Both the position numbers and the translations under genes were made by a program. DNA of 64,000 nt from Mesorhizobium sp. CA8. GTDB taxonomy: Bacteria; Pseudomonadota; Alphaproteobacteria; Rhizobiales; Rhizobiaceae. Location: NCBI RefSeq assembly GCF_020164955.1, contig NZ_JAIUHG010000015.1, forward strand, positions 89,564 to 153,563. The letters are read 5' to 3'. The notes beneath the pieces are model-generated. The model saw nothing but the letters and a program-made list of their open reading frames with translations, was not told the origin of the DNA and made no database searches. Position 1 is the stretch's first letter. Every line of letters starts with the position of its first letter. Shown here in pieces: positions 56,617-64,000 of the stretch.

Positions 56617-57675
56617 TTACGCCGCGGGCTGCATGGCCGCCCGCTCCAGCATGCCGAACAGGTCGCGCGGCTCGTCGGGGTCGGCGAGCAGGTCGAGCTC
56701 TTCATAGAGGCCGGTGGCCTGGAGCTGGTCGCGGACATAGCGCAGCGCGGAAAAATCTTCCGTGGCAAAGCCGACGGAATCGAACAGCGTGATCTGCTCC
56801 GGCGTCTTGCGGCCTTCAGCTTTCCCGGTCATCACTTGCCACAGCTCGGTCACCGGATGGTCGGCGTCGAGCTGCTGGATCTCGCCCTCGACGCGCGTCT
56901 GCGGCGGGAACTCGACGAAGATGTCGGAGCGCAACAGGATGTCGCGGTGGAGCTCGGTCTTGCCGGGGCAGTCGCCGCCGACGGCGTTGATGTGGACGCC
57001 GGCCCCGACCATGTTGTCGGTGAGGATGGTGGCGTACTGCTTGTCGGCCGTCACGGTGGTGATGATGTCGACGCCTTCCACGGCATCCTGCCCGGTCGAA
57101 CAGATGGTGATATCAAAACCCTTGCCGGCGAGGTTGCGGGCGCATTTTTCCGAGGCCGAGCGGTCGATGTCGTAGAGCCGCAGCCGGTCGATGCCGAGCA
57201 GCGCCTTGAAGGCGATGGCCTGGAACTCGGACTGGGCGCCGTTGCCGATGATGGCCATGGCTTGGCTGCCCTTGGGCGCCAGGTATTTTGCCGCCACCGC
57301 CGAGGTGGCCGCCGTGCGCAGGGCCGTCAGGATCGTCATTTCGGTGAGCAGCATCGGATAGCCGGAGCCGACATCGGCGAGCACGCCGAAGGCGGTGACG
57401 GTCTGGCGGCCCTCGCGCATGTTCTTCGGGTGGCCGTTGACATATTTGAAGCCGTACATCTTGCCGTCGCTGGTCGGCATCAGCTCGATGACGCCGTCAT
57501 GGCTGTGCGAGGCGATGCGCGGCGTCTTGTCGAACAACTCCCAGCGGCGGAAATCCTCCTCGATATAGGCGGCGAGCTCTGTGAGGAAGCGCTCGACGCC
57601 GATGGCGAGCACCAGCTTCATCATGCGGTCGACGCTGACGAAGGGAACGATGGCAAGGCGCGAAGGCTGGGTCAT
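56617..57675 (-). CDS. Ornithine cyclodeaminase
   Basis: Converts L-ornithine to L-proline and ammonia with bound NAD+. The 352-aa protein has the OCD/mu-crystallin features HDGVIELMPTSDGKMYGFKYVNGHPKNMREGRQT-type substrate region, the Rossmann motif AIIGNGAQSEFQAIAF, and VNAVGGDCPGKTEL with the catalytic Asp. It starts two bases after the arginase gene, so arginine to ornithine to proline forms one route. Confidence 0.92.
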   Translation of the reverse strand: MTQPSRLAIVPFVSVDRMMKLVLAIGVERFLTELAAYIEEDFRRWELFDKTPRIASHSHDGVIELMPTSDGKMYGFKYVNGHPKNMREGRQTVTAFGVLADVGSGYPMLLTEMTILTALRTAATSAVAAKYLAPKGSQAMAIIGNGAQSEFQAIAFKALLGIDRLRLYDIDRSASEKCARNLAGKGFDITICSTGQDAVEGVDIITTVTADKQYATILTDNMVGAGVHINAVGGDCPGKTELHRDILLRSDIFVEFPPQTRVEGEIQQLDADHPVTELWQVMTGKAEGRKTPEQITLFDSVGFATEDFSALRYVRDQLQATGLYEELDLLADPDEPRDLFGMLERAAMQPAA

Positions 57676-57677
57676 GA

Positions 57678-58610
57678 TCAGAGGCTTCCGGAATGGCTGC
57701 GGGTCGGTCGGTCCATGATGCGGCGGCCCATCAGGCTGGCGGCGAGGTCGACCATCAGGGTCGCGGTGCGGCCGCGCTCATCGAGGAACGGATTCAATTC
57801 GACCAGGTCGAGGCTCGAGACCAGGCCTGAGTCGGACAGCATCTCCATCACCAGATGCGCCTCGCGGAAGGTGGCGCCGCCGGGCACGGTGGTGCCGACG
57901 GCCGGCGCGATCGAAGGATCGAGAAAATCGACGTCGAGGCTGACATGCAGGAGGCCGTTCTCCTTCTCGACGCAGGCCAGGAAGGCGCGCAGCAAGGGCG
58001 CGATGCCGTGCTCGTCGATGGCGCGCATGTCGTGGACGGTGACGCCGGCTTCAGTGAGCGCGCGGCGCTCGGCCGGGTCGACGCTGCGCAGGCCCATGGC
58101 GCAGATTCGGGCCGGGTCGACCGCTTGCGGCAGATCCGGGAAATAGCCCTGAAAACCCGCCTGCCCGCTGGCATAGGCGAGCGGCACGCCGTGCAGATTG
58201 CCGCTGGTGGTGGTGTCGAGCGTGTGGAAATCGGGATGCGCGTCGAGCCACAGCACGAAGAGCGGCCGGCCACGCTCGGCGGCGCGGCGCGCCACGCCCG
58301 ACACCGTGCCGGCGGAGATCGAATGGTCGCCGCCGAGGAAGATTGGCATGGCGTCTCGCGAAGCCGCGTAGGCGGTCTCGGCGATCGCCGCCGTCCAGGC
58401 GGAAATCTCCGGCAGCGCCTTCAGCGCGAGATTGCCATGCACCACCGGACGCGCCGCGGCCTTCTCGACCGCGCCCCAGTCCTCGACCTCGTGGCCGAGC
58501 TCGGCCAGCACCGAGACGAGACCTGCCGTGCGTAGCGCGCTCGGCCCCATCTCGCATCCCATCCTGCCCGCGCCGTCCTGCACCGGCGCGCCGACGATCC
58601 TGCAGCGCAT
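57678..58610 (-). CDS. rocF: Arginase
   Basis: Mn-dependent hydrolysis of L-arginine to ornithine and urea. The 310-aa protein has the ureohydrolase metal ligands in GGDHSISAG, WLDAHPDFHT and SLDVDFLDP. I chose ATG 58610 (MRCRIVGAPVQDGAG); the frame is open 43 codons further but through the regulatory gap. It is divergent from an Lrp regulator, as is usual for rhizobial arginase genes. Confidence 0.94.
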   Translation of the reverse strand: MRCRIVGAPVQDGAGRMGCEMGPSALRTAGLVSVLAELGHEVEDWGAVEKAAARPVVHGNLALKALPEISAWTAAIAETAYAASRDAMPIFLGGDHSISAGTVSGVARRAAERGRPLFVLWLDAHPDFHTLDTTTSGNLHGVPLAYASGQAGFQGYFPDLPQAVDPARICAMGLRSVDPAERRALTEAGVTVHDMRAIDEHGIAPLLRAFLACVEKENGLLHVSLDVDFLDPSIAPAVGTTVPGGATFREAHLVMEMLSDSGLVSSLDLVELNPFLDERGRTATLMVDLAASLMGRRIMDRPTRSHSGSL

Positions 58611-58693
58611 GATTCTTGTAGCCCTTGCGATTGATCGGCTTATTGGATCATCGGCCGCTGGCGGTTTGAACAGGTGAAATTGGTGTTTCGAGA

Positions 58694-58711
58694 AGAATGA
58701 TTTATCATTCT
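58694..58711. promoter_or_regulatory. 18-bp palindrome in the arginase / Lrp divergent promoter
   Basis: AGAATGAT-TT-ATCATTCT, two perfect 8-base arms, AT-rich in GC-rich surroundings, 30 bases before the Lrp gene and 84 bases before arginase. Size and composition fit an Lrp/AsnC-type operator. Confidence 0.75.
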
Positions 58712-58741
58712 GGACAAGCGATTTGATCGAAACGGGCAATC

Positions 58742-59182
58742 ATGGATGCGCTCGACGAAAGACTGGTCACGCTTCTGCGGCACGATGCGCGGCGCAGCGT
58801 CTCCGACCTTGCCGTCGATCTCGGCGTCTCGCGCGCCACGGTCCGGGCGCGCATGGAGCGGCTGGAAAAATCTGGTGAGATCATCGGCTACACGGTGGTG
58901 CTGCGCGCCGATGCGGTCGATCAGAGGATACGCGGCGTCATGATGATCGAGATCGAGGGCCACGCCGCCGATCGCGTCGTCAAGGCGCTGGGCGGCCTCG
59001 CCGAGGTCTCGACCATCCATACCACCAACGGCCGCTGGGACCTGGTGGTCGAGCTCGGCACCGCCACGCTGACGGATTTCGACGCGGTGCTGCGCCGCAT
59101 CCGGCTGATCCCCGGCATAACGGGCAGCGAGACCAGCCTGTTGCTGGCGACACCGCGGACGACGCGGGCGCGGCTGGCGTAG
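58742..59182 (+). CDS. Lrp/AsnC-family regulator, probable arginine catabolism activator
   Basis: A 146-aa protein with N-terminal HTH (RRSVSDLAVDLGVSRATVRARMERLEKSGEIIGYTV) and C-terminal RAM domain (LAEVSTIHTTNGRWDLVVELGTATLTDFDAVLRRIRLIPGITGSETSLLL). Divergent from arginase-ocd with a palindrome between; similarly placed Lrp-type proteins (ArgR of Agrobacterium Ti plasmid type) activate arginase genes in response to arginine. That role is inferred. Confidence 0.92.
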   Translation: MDALDERLVTLLRHDARRSVSDLAVDLGVSRATVRARMERLEKSGEIIGYTVVLRADAVDQRIRGVMMIEIEGHAADRVVKALGGLAEVSTIHTTNGRWDLVVELGTATLTDFDAVLRRIRLIPGITGSETSLLLATPRTTRARLA

Positions 59183-59350
59183 TTTTGCGATCGGTCGAGG
59201 CTTGCCGGCAGGCCCGCCTGCGCATCACGGTTGCGTGAGACTAGGGACGATCGGCGCTCCGAGAGCGTTAGTGGCGCATGATGTCCGACTCGCCGGGTGC
59301 TCCAAAGACCCGAGCGCCCTCCTGAAATCCAACGCTTTTAGGAGAACACG

Positions 59351-59647
59351 ATGAAACATCTTCTCATGCCAATAGCGACTGGCCTGTTCATAGCCTCCAC
59401 CGGCATGGCCTTGGCCGCCAACGTCCACACCGTAACGGGCACGACAGGTCAGCCGAACCAAACCATCGGCACGCCTCAGACAGGGGATGCCACGCCGGGC
59501 CACGCCGCCTCCGCTCCGGGTTCGGCCTTCAACCCGGACGGCAACGCCGGAACGCATTACGCAGGCACCCAGCCGCAGAATTCGAAGAATCCGAAGAGCG
59601 TATCGCAATATGACGTGGCCGGGTTCCAGCAGTCCCACAATCATTAG
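59351..59647 (+). CDS. Small secreted low-complexity protein
   Basis: A 98-aa protein with a clear signal peptide (KHLLMPIATGLFIASTGMALA-AN). The mature part is rich in Gly, Thr, Pro, Asn and Gln and has no Cys. AGGAG precedes ATG 59351 at good spacing. No family recognised; probably periplasmic or surface-exposed. Confidence 0.65.
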   Translation: MKHLLMPIATGLFIASTGMALAANVHTVTGTTGQPNQTIGTPQTGDATPGHAASAPGSAFNPDGNAGTHYAGTQPQNSKNPKSVSQYDVAGFQQSHNH

Positions 59648-59829
59648 CGACGGGCATTAGGCGACGGGGTTGCGCATGGCGGAGAAAGCGAAGATTCCCA
59701 AAGAGCGCAACTCAAGACGACACATGCCGGCGTTACCGCCGCCGCAGCCTCGTCGGTATGCGGCACGCCGGTGTGAAGCCAGGGAAGGCTCGATCACACC
59801 GGCAACCGCTTTACCAAGATGCATGTTCG

Positions 59830-60213
59830 TCAGCCGTTCGGATAATAGCCGCCGTCCGAGCCGTCGCCCATATAGGTTCCCTGGCCGGTGGCATCCCGAA
59901 GCCGCTGATCCAGCTCGTTGATCTGCCCGATCGCCGAACGGCCTCCGGTGGGCTTGATGGCATCGGCCTGCCGCATCAGGTCGCGGGCCTGGTCCTGCGT
60001 GATCTTGCCGGCCTGCCTGGCCGTGCGGATGCCTTGTTTCACGCCAAGCAGTTGCTCCGTCGCGGCTCTCGCTTCCGGGTCCGCCGGCGCCGACGCCGTG
60101 GTCATGGTGTCGACCGCCGCTCTATGGTGGCGGTGCACGGCATAGGCGCTCGAAAGCGGTATGGCCGCGAAGATCGAGGCGGCCGCGATGATTTTAGGGG
60201 TGAAAGAACGCAT
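59830..60213 (-). CDS. Small exported helical protein
   Basis: A 127-aa protein with signal peptide (FTPKIIAAASIFAAIPLSSAYA-VH) followed by a His-rich patch (HRHHRAA) and a helical region (LLGVKQGIRTARQAGKITQDQARDLMRQADAI) resembling short helical-hairpin repeats. I chose ATG 60213, with GAGGAG 8 bases upstream. Function unknown. Confidence 0.65.
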   Translation of the reverse strand: MRSFTPKIIAAASIFAAIPLSSAYAVHRHHRAAVDTMTTASAPADPEARAATEQLLGVKQGIRTARQAGKITQDQARDLMRQADAIKPTGGRSAIGQINELDQRLRDATGQGTYMGDGSDGGYYPNG

Positions 60214-60548
60214 GATGACATCTCCTCGTGATGGAGGAGCGGCAAAGCCGCTTTTTCCGAAACGGGCCGTCCGGTCGCGTCGTGTCGCGGTGCAGGCCAT
60301 CCACCGCCGGCGGTTCTCGGCCCAGGGAGGAGATATAGAAACCGCCGCGGCGTTGAAATGGAGTGGCACGCAAACGTTATCCGATGTGATCTGGGGTCGA
60401 ATCGCCGATGCGGCGTCGTGTGTGATCCGCGGTCCGGTTGCCCGGCGCAGATACCGGACATGTTGCTGCTCGGCGCGGGCTGGCCTTTAAACGCGAAAAA
60501 GCCGCGGAGACCGCGGCTTTTCGTTTGCTTGATCCTCGGTGAGGAAAC
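60214..60548. other. Intergenic region before tRNA-Gly
   Basis: 335 bases holding the promoter of the minus-strand small protein and the tRNA terminator (60497-60521). No other gene seen. Confidence 0.45.
60497..60521 (-). terminator. Terminator after tRNA-Gly
   Basis: Stem AAAAGCCGCGG / CCGCGGCTTTT with a 3-base loop; on the minus strand it ends in a T run, 28 bases past the tRNA 3' end. It is symmetric and may work both ways. Confidence 0.75.
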
Positions 60549-60623
60549 TGGAGCGGGTGAGGCGATTCGAACGCCCGACCCCAACCTTGGCAAGGTTGTG
60601 CTCTACCCCTGAGCTACACCCGC
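60549..60623 (-). tRNA. tRNA-Gly (anticodon GCC)
   Basis: 75 nt including an encoded CCA. The 5' arm GCGGGTG pairs with CACCCGC, the D-loop is AGCTCAGGGGTAGAGC, the anticodon stem-loop CAACCTTGCCAAGGTTG carries GCC, and the T-arm is GGGCGTTCGAATCGCCT. All four stems pair. Confidence 0.95.
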
Positions 60624-60884
60624 TCGCGCGGCCTCGGGCCGCAAGCCGCGCCTATATGGCCGAAGAGCGCGGCGATTGCAACAGGGAAATGACGGTCTTT
60701 TTTGAACGAATTTCTTCCCGCGGTGACATCGCGTCGAAAGCATCGACGCGGCGCGGAAGCGGACCGATCGCAAATCCGCAGGCAAAGCCGTCGCCCGATT
60801 TTTCTGGAATTGTTCCGGCGGCCTTGCCCCGACGGCACGGTTGGCCGTAAACGGCATGAGCCCTGTTCGACCGCGCGAGGACCG

Positions 60885-61379
60885 ATGCCGAAGACCGAAG
60901 CCGAGCTCAACGAATTTCTTGCCGATCTCGGCATTTCCGTCTCGACGGTCAGGCACCCGCCGCTGTTCACGGTCGCCGATTCGCAAGGCCTGCGCGGCGA
61001 GATTCCCGGCGGCCACACCAAGAACCTGTTCCTCAAGGACAAGAAGGACAATTACTTCCTCGTCACCGTCGGCGAGGACGCCGTGGTCGACCTGAAGCAG
61101 ATCCACCACCTGATCGGCGCCGCCGGCCGGGTGTCGTTCGGCAAGCCGGAGATGCTGATGGAGCTGCTCGGCGTCATCCCCGGCGCGGTCACCGTTTTCG
61201 GCCTGATCAACGACACCGAAGGGAAGGTCAAGGTGGTGCTCGACCAGGCATTAATGAGCCATGACATTATCAACGGCCATCCGCTGACCAATGAGGCGAC
61301 GACCTCGATCGCCGCCGCCGACCTGATCAGATTCGTCGAGGCAACCGGCCATGATCCTGTTATCCTGAAAGTCTCATAA
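60885..61379 (+). CDS. prdX: Prolyl-tRNA editing deacylase (ProXp/YbaK family)
   Basis: A 164-aa stand-alone editing domain like the insertion domain of prolyl-tRNA synthetase; it frees tRNA-Pro mischarged with Ala or another small amino acid. Motifs are PPLFTVADSQGLRGEIPGGHTKNLFLKDKKDNYFLV, RVSFGKPEMLMELLGVIPGAVTVFGL and the HPLTNEATTSI end. I chose ATG 60885 with GAGG upstream. The exact tRNA-amino acid pair is not certain. Confidence 0.9.
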   Translation: MPKTEAELNEFLADLGISVSTVRHPPLFTVADSQGLRGEIPGGHTKNLFLKDKKDNYFLVTVGEDAVVDLKQIHHLIGAAGRVSFGKPEMLMELLGVIPGAVTVFGLINDTEGKVKVVLDQALMSHDIINGHPLTNEATTSIAAADLIRFVEATGHDPVILKVS

Positions 61380-61481
61380 TCTTGAAAGTCGGGGCTTGAT
61401 CGCCACATGGAAGGCGGTTCCAAAATCCGACAATGATGCGCCGGGCGCCGACGCCTGGAGCGCGACCGAAAGGGCGACACG

Positions 61482-62474
61482 ATGAGCGACAACAATCCGT
61501 ATAGCGGCGCGTTCGGCGGCAATGGCGGCCAGTACGCCCAGACGGTGCAATATGGCGGCGGCGACCGCCCAAAGGTTTCGCTGGGCGACGCGCCGGCGGC
61601 GGCCGACCTGATCAAGGAGACGACAACAGCCGCCTTTGCCGCCGACGTCATCCAGGAATCGCGCCGTCAGCCGGTGCTGGTCGACTTCTGGGCGCCATGG
61701 TGCGGGCCCTGCAAGCAGCTGACGCCGCAGCTCGAAAAGGCGGTGCAGGCCGCGGGCGGCAAGGTCAAGCTGGTCAAGATGAACATCGACGATCATCCCT
61801 CGATCGCCGGCCAGCTCGGCATCCAGTCTATCCCCGCGGTCATCGCCTTCAAGGACGGCCAGCCCGTCGACGGCTTCATGGGCGCCATTCCCGAAAGCCA
61901 GATTACCCAATTCATCCAGAAGGTCGGCGGCAAGGGCGGCGGCGCGCCGCAGATCGCGGACGCGCTTGCCGCCGCGGCCGAGGCGCGCACGGCCGGCGAC
62001 GTGCAGACCGCGGCCGACATCTACGACGCGATCCTCGAGCAGGCGCCCGAGACGCTCGAGGCGATCGCGGGGCTGGGCGAGATCCTGTTCGATGCCGGCG
62101 ATACGGAAGGCGCCGAAGCGGCACTCGCCCGGGCGCCCGAGGACAAGAAGGACGCGCCGGCGCTGGCGGCGCTGCGCGCCAAGATGACGCTGGCGGCGGA
62201 AGCGGCGGCGCTCGGCAATCCAGCCGAGTTCGAGCGGCGGCTCGCGGCCAACCCCGCCGACCACCAGGCGCGCTTCGACCTGGCGATGATCCAGAACGCC
62301 CGCGGCGAGCGGAATGCGGCCGCCGACAATCTGCTGGCGATCGTCAAGGCCGACCGGAGCTGGAACGACGACGGCGCCAGGGCGCAGCTGTTGAAGTTCT
62401 TCGAGGCGTGGGGAATGACCGACGAGGCGACGCTCGCGGCGCGCCGCAAGCTCTCGTCGCTGCTGTTCTCGTAG
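61482..62474 (+). CDS. cnoX: Thioredoxin-TPR co-chaperone CnoX (YbbN)
   Basis: A 330-aa protein with an N-terminal thioredoxin domain (VLVDFWAPWCGPCKQLTPQLEKAV, Cys74 and Cys77) and C-terminal TPR-like helical repeats (about 145-325, EAIAGLGEILFDAGDTEGAEAAL). Family members hold unfolding proteins and hand them to GroEL and DnaK under oxidative or chlorine stress. Unlike E. coli CnoX, which lacks the CxxC, this one keeps it and may also act as a redox enzyme, as in Caulobacter. Confidence 0.92.
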   Translation: MSDNNPYSGAFGGNGGQYAQTVQYGGGDRPKVSLGDAPAAADLIKETTTAAFAADVIQESRRQPVLVDFWAPWCGPCKQLTPQLEKAVQAAGGKVKLVKMNIDDHPSIAGQLGIQSIPAVIAFKDGQPVDGFMGAIPESQITQFIQKVGGKGGGAPQIADALAAAAEARTAGDVQTAADIYDAILEQAPETLEAIAGLGEILFDAGDTEGAEAALARAPEDKKDAPALAALRAKMTLAAEAAALGNPAEFERRLAANPADHQARFDLAMIQNARGERNAAADNLLAIVKADRSWNDDGARAQLLKFFEAWGMTDEATLAARRKLSSLLFS

Positions 62475-62511
62475 CTCGGCTCGGCGTTTCACGGATTCGC
62501 CGGAGCGCTGT

Positions 62512-62640
62512 CAATGTTTTTCTGACGCAATTCCGGACGGAAAACCGTTTCGCACTTTTCCTGGAATTGCTCTAGGCTTGTTCTTTGCGCAATTCCTGGC
62601 GGAAACCGCTGGTTTTCGGAATTGCCCCGAATTTTTTGCC
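62512..62640. repeat. Dispersed repeat, family C, two related units
   Basis: TTTTTCTGACGCAATTCCGG, ACGGAAAACCGTTTCGCACT followed by a second related unit GCGCAATTCCTGGCGGAAACCGCTGGTTTTCGGAATTGCC. It fills the gap after cnoX. Related to 47085-47206. Confidence 0.6.
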
Positions 62641-62786
62641 GGCTGTCGCGGTCGGCAGGCTTGAGCGGCGGAGCGCCAGCGCCAGATAAGGGCAGGCTGG
62701 CGGTTCGCCGCCAAACGAAGACGAGTTTGCCGGGCGAGAGAGATTGCAGGTAATGCGCTTGCCGGCGTTGCTTTGGGAGGGTTGCG

Positions 62787-63458
62787 GTGCGCGTCGGTAA
62801 TGCACTCTACCGGCTTGCCAAGGATTTGCCATCGGCAATCCCGGTGTTCCCGCTCGCCGGCGCGCTGCTTCTACCCGGCGGCCGCATGCCGCTCAACGTC
62901 TTCGAGCCGCGCTATCTGCAGATGATCGACCAGGCGATGGCCGGCTCCCGGCTGATCGGCATGATCCAGCCGAGCCTCGACGGCGCTTTGCGCGACGACG
63001 GCGAACCGGAGCTGTGCAGCGTCGGTTGCGCCGGACGCATCATCTCGCTCGCCGAGACGGGCGACGGCCGTTATCTGATCTCGCTGCAAGGCGTATGCCG
63101 GTTCCGCATCGTGCAGGAGCTCGCGGCAAAGGCGCCGTTCCGGCAGTGCAAGATAATGCCGTTTCTCGCCGACCTCGAGGAGGATCCGGCCGGCGCCGAG
63201 GTCGACCGGCCGGCGCTGCTCAAGGCGTTCCGCGCCTATCTGCAGGCCAACGATCTCGAGGCCGATTGGGAGAGCGTCAGCCGGGCCGAAAACGGCATGC
63301 TGGTCAACGCGCTGTCGATGATGGCGCCCTATGGACCGGCCGAGAAGCAGGCGCTCTTGGAAGCGCCGGACCTGAAGACGCGTGCCGAGACGCTGATCGC
63401 CATCACCGAAATGACGCTGGCGCGCGAGGATGACGAGTTTGGGCCAAGCCTGCAATAG
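62787..63458 (+). CDS. LON peptidase substrate-binding-domain protein
   Basis: A 223-aa protein made essentially of the N-terminal LON substrate-binding (PUA-like) domain: IPVFPLAGALLLPGGRMPLNVFEPRYLQMIDQAM, RLIGMIQP and GRYLISLQGVCRFRI. The AAA+ and protease domains of Lon are absent. It starts at GTG 62787. Possibly an adaptor; function unproven. Followed by a Trm112-like gene after 23 bases, a common rhizobial arrangement. Confidence 0.9.
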   Translation: MRVGNALYRLAKDLPSAIPVFPLAGALLLPGGRMPLNVFEPRYLQMIDQAMAGSRLIGMIQPSLDGALRDDGEPELCSVGCAGRIISLAETGDGRYLISLQGVCRFRIVQELAAKAPFRQCKIMPFLADLEEDPAGAEVDRPALLKAFRAYLQANDLEADWESVSRAENGMLVNALSMMAPYGPAEKQALLEAPDLKTRAETLIAITEMTLAREDDEFGPSLQ

Positions 63459-63481
63459 TTTGCCGACACGGGGTGAGTTCC

Positions 63482-63727
63482 ATGACGGACGGACGGGACG
63501 GACGGAAGGCCGAGGTCGACCCGAAGCTTCTTGAATTGCTGGCCTGCCCGCTGACCAAGGGGCCGCTGACCTGGGATCCCGAGCGCAGCGAGCTGGTCTC
63601 GCGTGTGGCGAAGCTCGCCTATCCGGTGCGCGACGGCATTCCGATCATGCTTCCCTCGGAGGCGCGCACGATCTCGGCCGAGGACATGCTGACGCCACCA
63701 CCGCCGCGGCTCAGCGGGCCGTCGTGA
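63482..63727 (+). CDS. Trm112-family small protein
   Basis: An 81-aa protein with the Trm112p-like motif LLELLACPLTKGPLTW and YPVRDGIPIMLPSEAR. Only one Cys is present, so a classical four-Cys zinc site is not formed. ATG 63482 has GGGGTGAG upstream; GTG 63473 is possible. In eukaryotes Trm112 activates methyltransferases; bacterial function is not clear. Confidence 0.87.
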   Translation: MTDGRDGRKAEVDPKLLELLACPLTKGPLTWDPERSELVSRVAKLAYPVRDGIPIMLPSEARTISAEDMLTPPPPRLSGPS

Positions 63728-63789
63728 GCGGGACCCCGGCAAGTCTTCGGATTGGCGGAGGCGCTGCAGCGCAGCAATCGGAAAGGCTG

Positions 63790-63935
63790 GCGGGGCAGCA
63801 CCCCCCTCTGCCCTGCCGGGCATCTCCCCCGCAAGGGGGGAGATCAGACGTCACGCCGGCTTTCGCCAATCTTCAACGTCGCAGGATTGAGCGGAGCGCC
63901 CAAGCTGCCAATCTCCCCCTTGCGGGCATAGGCGC
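63790..63935. repeat. Dispersed repeat, family A, near the window end
   Basis: GGGGCAGCACCCCCCTCTGC, CCTGCCGGGCATCTCCCCCG, CAAGGGGGGAGATCAGACGT, then a partial second unit ending in CAATCTCCCCCTTGCGGGCA. The last 270 bases hold no gene I can support. Confidence 0.65.
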
Positions 63936-64000
63936 TAAGATAGGTATTGCGGCGCGGAATCGGTTGTGATTCTACGCTGGAGATGACACACGAATCGCTT

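Overview
The window looks like chromosomal DNA of a high-GC alphaproteobacterium of the order Rhizobiales, most likely Mesorhizobium or a close relative. This rests on gene content and order (smr-mltA-tim44 / fxsA / secB / dnaQ-coaE-aroE-maf-PPDK regulator / hemE-hemJ-rho / mnmE-mnmG-rsmG-parA-parB), on alphaproteobacterial parS sequences, and on many short dispersed palindromic repeats of the kind that fill rhizobial intergenic DNA. I saw no transposase, phage gene, CRISPR array or rRNA. There is one tRNA gene, tRNA-Gly(GCC).

The most informative part is 9-27 kb, which I read as the chromosome replication origin and partition region. A gene-free stretch (about 14,731-15,130) between the PPDK-regulator gene and hemE holds several DnaA-box-like nonamers and an AT-rich block next to hemE. 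The hemE / DUF299 gene pair is known to flank the origins of Caulobacter and Rickettsia. About 7-9 kb away, four parS-type sites lie in the mnmE-mnmG gap and inside rsmG, directly upstream of parA-parB. A weaker fifth site lies inside hemE.

Layout: 1-2.6 kb, end of an ssuDCB sulfonate operon, with ssuD cut by the window edge. 2.6-6.4 kb, small envelope or secreted proteins, an RlpA-like protein, an intracellular PHB depolymerase and a transglutaminase-like peptidase. 6.4-9.1 kb, XRE regulator, Smr protein, MltA and a Tim44-like protein on the minus strand. 9.3-26.2 kb, housekeeping and origin genes. 27.1-28.5 kb, a DUF1326-DUF2182 pair with Cys and Met motifs. 28.7-29.7 kb, holA. 30.3-35.5 kb, a complete branched-chain 2-oxoacid dehydrogenase operon (E1 alpha, E1 beta, E2, E3), with a palindromic repeat inserted in frame in the E2 linker. 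35.7-37.3 kb, a saccharopine-dehydrogenase-family gene divergent from an Lrp regulator. 37.5-44.9 kb, a CUT1-type sugar ABC operon ending in an unusual Gfo/Idh/MocA-aldo/keto reductase fusion, with a divergent AraC regulator. 44.9-50.1 kb, a two-component system and several membrane proteins. 50.4-56.4 kb, an LLM oxidoreductase and a CUT2-type sugar ABC operon with its own LacI regulator and a perfect 26-bp palindromic operator. 56.6-59.2 kb, an arginase-ornithine cyclodeaminase module divergent from an Lrp regulator. 59.3-63.7 kb, small secreted proteins, tRNA-Gly, a ProXp-type deacylase, CnoX, a LON-substrate-binding-domain protein and a Trm112-like protein.

Functionally the window joins core replication, segregation, tRNA-modification and heme genes to a nutrient-scavenging set for sulfonates, sugars, branched-chain amino acids, probably lysine, arginine and PHB. 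Each catabolic unit has a nearby regulator of the expected family. Repeat elements separate nearly all transcription units, and in two genes (18,337 and 28,666) the stop codon lies inside a repeat.
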